Below, piece by piece: positions 6,474-10,478 of a stretch of DNA of 10,478 bases (its first letter is position 1; every line of letters starts with the position of its first letter). The stretch lies in the NCBI GenBank assembly GCA_947468255.1, contig CANIMM010000082.1, positions 1-10,478 on the forward strand, given 5' to 3'. The translations under genes and the position numbers were made by a program. The stretch comes from Chitinophagaceae bacterium (GTDB lineage: Bacteria; Bacteroidota; Bacteroidia; Chitinophagales; Chitinophagaceae). Under the pieces are notes generated by a model that saw nothing but the letters and a program-made list of their open reading frames with translations, was not told the DNA's origin and searched no databases.

Positions 6474-6481
6474 CAAAGTTA
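6474..6481 (-). promoter_or_regulatory. Probable -7 box of lolA
   Basis: The minus strand reads TAACTTTG, a full match to the Bacteroidota -7 element TAnnTTTG, about 40 bp upstream of the lolA start. No TTTG-like -33 box is found at the usual 19-21 bp spacing, so the call rests on one element. An inverted repeat, TATAGG/CCTATA at 6505-6521, lies where the -33 region would be. Confidence 0.45.
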
Positions 6482-6583
6482 ATTTGTTTGTCACATTTTA
6501 ATGATATAGGCTTAACCTATACAATTAAAAACTTGTTAAATTCAAGGACGAAATGACAGAAAAGAGGGTTGCCTAAAGTATCC

Positions 6584-8233
6584 TTATATCATTTCATTTT
6601 GAAGCAATGGATTTTTTTCCAATGCTTTTTTTTCTGAAAATTCTCTGGCAGCCTTAATAAAGCTAACAAAAATGGGTTGTGGGTTTTCTACTGTACTTTT
6701 CAATTCGGGGTGATATTGAACCCCGATAAAGAAAGGATGGTTCTGTAATTCAATAATTTCAACCAATCCGGTAGCCGGATTCTTTCCACTTGCTATCATT
6801 CCAGCCTGCTCAAATTGCTCCAAATAGGCATTGTTGAATTCCCACCGATGCCTGTGCCGCTCACTAATCAGTGATTGACCATATATAGCATTGGCCATAG
6901 TGCCCGGTTTTAATTCACAAGGGTAAGATCCCAAGCGCATGGTTCCACCCTTTGTAGTAATTGCCTTTTGGTCTTCCATCAGGTCAATAACAGGATGACT
7001 CGTATTTTCATCCATTTCTGTTGAGTGGGCATCCTTTAAGTTCAACACATTTCTTGCAAACTCAATAGCGGCCATTTGCATACCCAGACAAATTCCGAAG
7101 AAAGGCAGTTTTTTCTCTCTTGCGTATTTCACGGCTACGATCTTGCCCTCTACCCCCCTTTTTCCGAAACCGGGTGCTACCAATAATCCATCCAAATTGC
7201 CCAGTTTTTCAGCTACATTTTCGTCTGTTATGAATTCACTGTGCACGTTTACAATTTGAACCTTGCACTCATTCATTGCGCCGGCATGTACAAATGATTC
7301 CAAAATCGATTTGTATGCATCCTGCAACTCAATGTATTTTCCAATTAAACCAATGGTCACCTTTGCGGAAGGATACTTTAATTTGTCAAGAAACTCTTTC
7401 CATTTTCCCAGCTCAGGTGCTGAATAGCCATTAATATGTAACTTTTTTAACACAATTACGTCAAGACCTTCTTGCAACATTTTAAGTGGTACTTCATAAA
7501 TAGAATTGGCATCCATGGCCTCAATAACTGCTTCGGTTTTTACATTACAAAACAAGGCTATTTTTTTCCGCAATTCCATATTCAATGACCGCTCTGTTCT
7601 GCAAACAATAATATCTGGATGAACACCATTTTCACTCATTAGCTTAACACTATGCTGCGTTGGCTTTGTTTTGAGTTCTTTGGCTGCTTTCAAATAAGGA
7701 ATCAGGGTTAAATGCACCACTAGGCAATCTTCTTCTTCCATCTCCCACTGCAGCTGACGTACCGCCTCTACAAATGGAAGGCTTTCAATATCCCCTACTG
7801 TACCACCTATTTCAGTAATTACAATATCATACTTTCCAGTACTCCCAATCAATAACATTCTGCGTTTAATCTCATCCGTTATATGTGGAATTACCTGAAC
7901 CGTCTTACCCAAGTAAGCACCTTCGCGCTCCTGGTTAATAACTGTTTGATAAATTCTACCAGTAGTAACATTATTAGCCTGCGAAGTGAAAATATTTAAA
8001 AAACGTTCGTAATGCCCAAGGTCAAGATCCGTTTCAGCACCATCCTCGGTTACAAAGCATTCTCCATGCTCATAGGGATTAAGTGTTCCAGGATCAACAT
8101 TGATATAGGGATCAAATTTTTGAATGGTCACTTTCAAACCTCTTGATTGCAACAGCTTTGCTAGGGAGGCTGCAATAATTCCTTTTCCCAAAGAGGATGT
8201 AACACCACCTGTTACAAAAATGTACTTGGTCAT
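6584..8233 (-). CDS. pyrG: CTP synthase (glutamine hydrolysing)
   Basis: PyrG makes CTP from UTP, ATP and glutamine, the last step of pyrimidine nucleotide synthesis, in the cytoplasm. The 549-residue product is full length. The N-terminal synthase domain (1 to about 270) begins KYIFVTGGVTSSLGKGI, with the P-loop at 13-18. It also has the DPYINVDPGTLNPYEHGE segment (41-58) and EIGGTVGDIES (141-151). The class I glutamine amidotransferase domain (about 290-535) has the oxyanion loop GFGKRG (355-360), the nucleophile Cys382 in FFGICLGMQM, and His508 and Glu510 in YHPEL. The RHRHRWEFN signature is at 459-467. All key residues are present. lolA lies downstream on the same strand and a citrate synthase gene is divergent upstream. 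No clear terminator lies after the stop. Confidence 0.98.
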   Translation of the reverse strand: MTKYIFVTGGVTSSLGKGIIAASLAKLLQSRGLKVTIQKFDPYINVDPGTLNPYEHGECFVTEDGAETDLDLGHYERFLNIFTSQANNVTTGRIYQTVINQEREGAYLGKTVQVIPHITDEIKRRMLLIGSTGKYDIVITEIGGTVGDIESLPFVEAVRQLQWEMEEEDCLVVHLTLIPYLKAAKELKTKPTQHSVKLMSENGVHPDIIVCRTERSLNMELRKKIALFCNVKTEAVIEAMDANSIYEVPLKMLQEGLDVIVLKKLHINGYSAPELGKWKEFLDKLKYPSAKVTIGLIGKYIELQDAYKSILESFVHAGAMNECKVQIVNVHSEFITDENVAEKLGNLDGLLVAPGFGKRGVEGKIVAVKYAREKKLPFFGICLGMQMAAIEFARNVLNLKDAHSTEMDENTSHPVIDLMEDQKAITTKGGTMRLGSYPCELKPGTMANAIYGQSLISERHRHRWEFNNAYLEQFEQAGMIASGKNPATGLVEIIELQNHPFFIGVQYHPELKSTVENPQPIFVSFIKAAREFSEKKALEKNPLLQNEMI

Positions 8234-8436
8234 TGTATCTATTTATAAGTTGAATACTGTTTATAATAAATGAATAATTCTTATCATACTAAGCTTCTCA
8301 ATAAGCATAACACAAAACGAAAAGGGCTATACGCTTACTGATACAACAAAAACTAGCTGGATAAAATGTTTATTCAAAAATGACCAGCGGCTTTCAGAAC
8401 GGTTAAAACTGGTAAGAAAAAATCCGTGAGGTCATG
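8234..8436 (-). other. Presumed long 5' leader of pyrG
   Basis: If pyrG is read from the promoter candidate at 8437-8468, its mRNA has a leader of about 195 bases. The leader is AT-rich with no open frame of note. I cannot identify a riboswitch or a terminator/antiterminator pair in it by eye. pyrG is regulated by attenuation or reiterative transcription in some Firmicutes, but nothing here shows that mechanism. Confidence 0.3.
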
Positions 8437-8468
8437 CAAACTTACAGCGAATAATTGGGAGCATGAAA
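8437..8468 (-). promoter_or_regulatory. Candidate pyrG promoter
   Basis: On the minus strand, TTTC (8465-8468) is followed after 20 bp by TAAGTTTG (8437-8444). The consensus is TTTG-N19-21-TAnnTTTG, so only one base differs. It sits about 200 bp before the pyrG start in a divergent intergenic region. Slightly further upstream, at 8479-8493, is a 15-bp AT-only-arm palindrome (AATTTAT-G-ATAAATT), a possible operator or a chance feature of AT-rich DNA. Confidence 0.5.
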
Positions 8469-8623
8469 TTTAGCTGAAAATTTATGATAAATTATTAAAA
8501 TGAACTGGGATTTCAATGTAAATTACCCTTTCAAATATCATAGAAAATGGGCATGCTCATTTCAAACCACTACACATATAAGAAAGATTATATAATCAGA
8601 ATAATTATAAAAAAATAAAAAAT

Positions 8624-8655
8624 TTTGTTTAGCAGTTTGTTGCAACGTAATTTTA
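8624..8655 (+). promoter_or_regulatory. Candidate promoter of citrate synthase gene
   Basis: TTTG (8624-8627), a 20-bp spacer and TAATTTTA (8648-8655) fit TTTG-N19-21-TAnnTTTG with one mismatch at the last base. Transcription would start near 8662, leaving a leader of about 40 bases before the ATG at 8703. The rest of the pyrG/citrate synthase divergent region (8494-8623) is AT-rich and shows nothing else I can name. Confidence 0.55.
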
Positions 8656-8702
8656 TACCCAGTTTTCACCTCCTTATCATAGATTATACCTAAAGCAGAT
8701 AT

Positions 8703-10028
8703 ATGGATTTATTAAAAAACAGCTTTAAAGCAAAAGCTGATAAAATCGGTGCAGAAATAAAAGAAATGCTCAAGGAGCATGGCAATAAAAAGATCGGGGA
8801 AGTTACCCTGAGCCAGGCATACCAGGGCATGAGGGGAATTACCGGTTTAGTAACTGAGACTTCACTACTAGACGCAAAGGAAGGAATTCGTTTTCGTGGC
8901 TATACCATCCCGGAATTACAGGTTAAATTACCCAAGGCTCCCGGAGGTGCTGAACCACTACCGGAAGGCTTGTTTCACCTGATGCTACTAGATGAATTGC
9001 CTACTGAACAAGATGTAAACCATATTACCTCTGTATGGCAGCGTAGAAGCCATGTACCCAAGCATGTATTTGATACCATTGAGGCAATTCCTATTAAGAC
9101 GCACCCTATGACGCAGTTTGTGATTGCCATCATGGCCCTACAAACTGAAAGTAGCTTTGCAAAAAGATATGCCGCAGGCATGAGTAAGAAAGATTATTGG
9201 GAAGCTAGTCTGGAAGATACCATGGACTTGATTGCACGCCTTCCAAGGGTAGCTGCGTATATATACCGTCGTAAGTATAAAAATGGAGATCATATTCAGC
9301 CAAATGGCTTATTGGATTGGTCAGGCAATTTCGCCCACATGATGGGCTATGATAGCGAAGAATTTAAGGAACTGATGCGGCTATACATGACCATTCATGC
9401 CGACCATGAGGGGGGCAATGTATCCGCACATGCTACGCACCTGGTTGGATCTGCTTTAAGTGATCCCTATTTGGCATTTGCTGCAGGAATGAATGGATTG
9501 GCAGGTCCTTTACACGGTCTAGCTAATCAGGAAGTGATTAAATGGATTTATGAAATGCAAGAGAAATTGGGAACCGATTTGCCCTCTAAGGAGCAAATAG
9601 CCCAATATGTTCAAGATACCATCACCGGAGGAAAAGTGGTGCCTGGCTACGGACATGCAGTATTACGCAAAACGGATCCTCGCTTTACCGCCCAGATGGA
9701 GTTTGGTAAAAAACATATGCCAGACGATAAATTATGTCAAACCATTTGGAATATATATGAAGTCGTTCCGCCGATTCTGCAATCGCTGGGAAAAATTAAA
9801 AATCCATGGCCCAATGTGGATGCGCACAGCGGTGCACTGCTGGTACAATTTGGAATGGTGGAATATGAATTTTACACCGTGCTTTTCGGAGTATCGAGGT
9901 CACTGGGCGTACTGGCCAGCCTTTGCTGGGACAGGGCTTTGAGCTTCCCATTGGAAAGGCCTAAATCAGTAACTACCGATTCAGTAAAATCTTGGCTGGA
10001 AGGAAAAGGGGAAATTTGGGGTGATTAA
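8703..10028 (+). CDS. gltA: Citrate synthase, mitochondrial (eukaryotic) type
   Basis: Citrate synthase condenses acetyl-CoA and oxaloacetate to citrate, the entry step of the TCA cycle. The 441-residue product has the three catalytic residues in family motifs: His271 in GLAGPLHGLANQE, His318 in VVPGYGHAVLRKTDPR and Asp373 in NPWPNVDAHSG. Substrate-binding arginines appear in RKTDPR, GVSR (Arg399) and PLERP (Arg419). The wording of these motifs, and of KAPGGAEPLPEGLF (78-91), ELMRLYMTIHADHEGGNVSAHATHLVGSALSDPYL and PLERPKS, matches mitochondrial citrate synthase rather than the hexameric GltA of enterobacteria. Numbering is offset by only 2-3 residues from the pig enzyme (His274, His320, Asp375). 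No targeting presequence is present; the N-terminus is a charged helix. It probably lacks the NADH regulation of hexameric GltA. It is divergent from pyrG. Confidence 0.96.
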   Translation: MDLLKNSFKAKADKIGAEIKEMLKEHGNKKIGEVTLSQAYQGMRGITGLVTETSLLDAKEGIRFRGYTIPELQVKLPKAPGGAEPLPEGLFHLMLLDELPTEQDVNHITSVWQRRSHVPKHVFDTIEAIPIKTHPMTQFVIAIMALQTESSFAKRYAAGMSKKDYWEASLEDTMDLIARLPRVAAYIYRRKYKNGDHIQPNGLLDWSGNFAHMMGYDSEEFKELMRLYMTIHADHEGGNVSAHATHLVGSALSDPYLAFAAGMNGLAGPLHGLANQEVIKWIYEMQEKLGTDLPSKEQIAQYVQDTITGGKVVPGYGHAVLRKTDPRFTAQMEFGKKHMPDDKLCQTIWNIYEVVPPILQSLGKIKNPWPNVDAHSGALLVQFGMVEYEFYTVLFGVSRSLGVLASLCWDRALSFPLERPKSVTTDSVKSWLEGKGEIWGD

Positions 10029-10058
10029 AAAAAAATAATTAAACCAAAAAAAAATCCT

Positions 10059-10090
10059 TTTGGAACCAATGGCGAGTGCAACTATATTTG
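10059..10090 (+). promoter_or_regulatory. Consensus Bacteroidota promoter of tRNA-Ala
   Basis: TTTG (10059-10062), a 20-bp spacer and TATATTTG (10083-10090) match TTTG-N19-21-TAnnTTTG exactly. The expected start of transcription is within a few bases of the mature tRNA 5' end at 10100. This is the clearest promoter in the window and supports the phylum assignment. Confidence 0.85.
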
Positions 10091-10099
10091 CACCCAATT

Positions 10100-10163
<64 letters not shown>

Positions 10164-10172
<9 letters not shown>

Positions 10173-10253
10173 CCTCCTTAAAACAACAAAACCCTTACTA
10201 GTTAATGGTTTTGTTGTTTTATAACTGCTCTTTCTTGTTATACGTATTCTCCA
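10164..10253 (+). repeat. 9-bp copy of the tRNA-Ala 3' end, att-like
   Basis: TATTCTCCA, the last nine bases of the tRNA gene (10164-10172), recurs at 10245-10253, just beyond the terminator and 81 bp downstream. Integrative elements that use tRNA genes leave such duplications of the tRNA 3' end. Nine bases is short for an att core, and no integrase is in view, so this is a suggestion only. Confidence 0.35.
10179..10221 (+). terminator. Strong hairpin after tRNA-Ala
   Basis: Bases 10179-10193 pair with 10207-10221 in a perfect 15-bp stem around a 13-base loop. The descending arm is T-rich (GGTTTTGTTGTTTTA), so the U-tract is inside the stem. It starts 6 bases after the tRNA and is best read as its terminator. 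Confidence 0.75.
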
Positions 10254-10285
10254 AAATAGAGCCTATTACCGCTAATTTGGGTATC

Positions 10286-10429
10286 AACTGGTCACAAACT
10301 GGTCAGAAAAATTCTCTTGGTTCAAGTGTTAGAATACACAGACATTTTAAAGAAAAACAGCTGGGTAATGGTGGAAGAAGTTCAAACTCACAAGCAGTAC
10401 AAAACACTGTATAGGATAACAAAACACTG
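10286..10429 (+). repeat. Two pairs of short direct repeats with helical spacing
   Basis: AACTGGTCA occurs at 10286-10294 and 10297-10305, 11 bp apart. ACAAAACACTG occurs at 10399-10409 and 10419-10429, 20 bp apart. Each pair is spaced by about one or two helical turns, as tandem protein-binding sites are. I see no convincing gene in 10222-10478; a short open frame there overlaps the terminator and resembles no family I know. Confidence 0.45.
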
Positions 10430-10478
10430 GTAGTCTTATGACCTATTTAAAATAGTAGCTACATTGTAAGATTTAATA

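Noticed and set aside
6505..6521. TATAGG/CCTATA inverted repeat between pyrG and lolA
   Set aside because: It could be a pyrG terminator or lolA operator, but the stem is only 6 bp and no T-tract follows on the minus strand.
10044..10063. CCAAAA/TTTTGG as a terminator for citrate synthase
   Set aside because: It overlaps the -33 box of the tRNA promoter and has no T-tract; the A-runs make the pairing unremarkable.
10205..10414. Rightward 69-codon open frame after the tRNA
   Set aside because: Its start lies inside the descending arm of the tRNA terminator, it matches no family I recognise, and the region is better explained by repeats.

Overview
The window looks like a chromosomal segment from a member of the Bacteroidota, probably the Chitinophagaceae or a near relative. 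The evidence is its AT-rich composition, start codons without Shine-Dalgarno sequences, promoter-like sites matching the Bacteroidota pattern TTTG-N19-21-TAnnTTTG, and Bacteroidota-type families (DUF3570, DUF4266, DUF4382, a LolA-like carrier). The family-level placement is inference. Most genes are housekeeping or envelope genes. I see no phage, insertion sequence, CRISPR array or defence island inside the window.

Layout. infC (translation initiation factor IF-3) runs rightward at 87-680 and ends at a run of strong hairpins (685-779). It converges there with a leftward cluster of four genes for exported proteins at 878-3843. In transcription order these are a DUF4382 lipoprotein with an Asp/His-rich insert, a small Rieske 2Fe-2S lipoprotein, a tiny DUF4266 lipoprotein ending in Cys-Gly-Cys-Asn, and a DUF3570 outer-membrane barrel-like protein. 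A 721-bp stretch with no convincing gene follows. After it come a leftward CGWC thioredoxin-like protein (4565-5092) and, divergently, ubiX (flavin prenyltransferase, 5139-5696). ubiX converges on a leftward lolA-like gene (5769-6434), which lies downstream of pyrG (CTP synthase, 6584-8233). A 469-bp divergent region separates pyrG from a rightward citrate synthase gene of the mitochondrial type (8703-10028). A tRNA-Ala(GGC) gene with a consensus promoter and a strong 3' hairpin follows at 10100-10172. The last 260 bases hold short direct repeats and a 9-bp copy of the tRNA 3' end.

How the parts fit. infC, pyrG, citrate synthase and tRNA-Ala serve translation, nucleotide synthesis and the TCA cycle. 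lolA serves lipoprotein trafficking. UbiX makes prenylated FMN for a UbiD-type decarboxylase that is not in view.

The best candidate for an undescribed system is the cluster at 878-3843, possibly joined by the CGWC protein. Every product is predicted to be exported; one carries an Fe-S cluster, two carry likely metal- or thiol-type motifs, and one looks like an outer-membrane barrel. A shared role in extracytoplasmic redox or metal handling is inference. The second point of interest is the region 3' of the tRNA, which looks like an old integration site.
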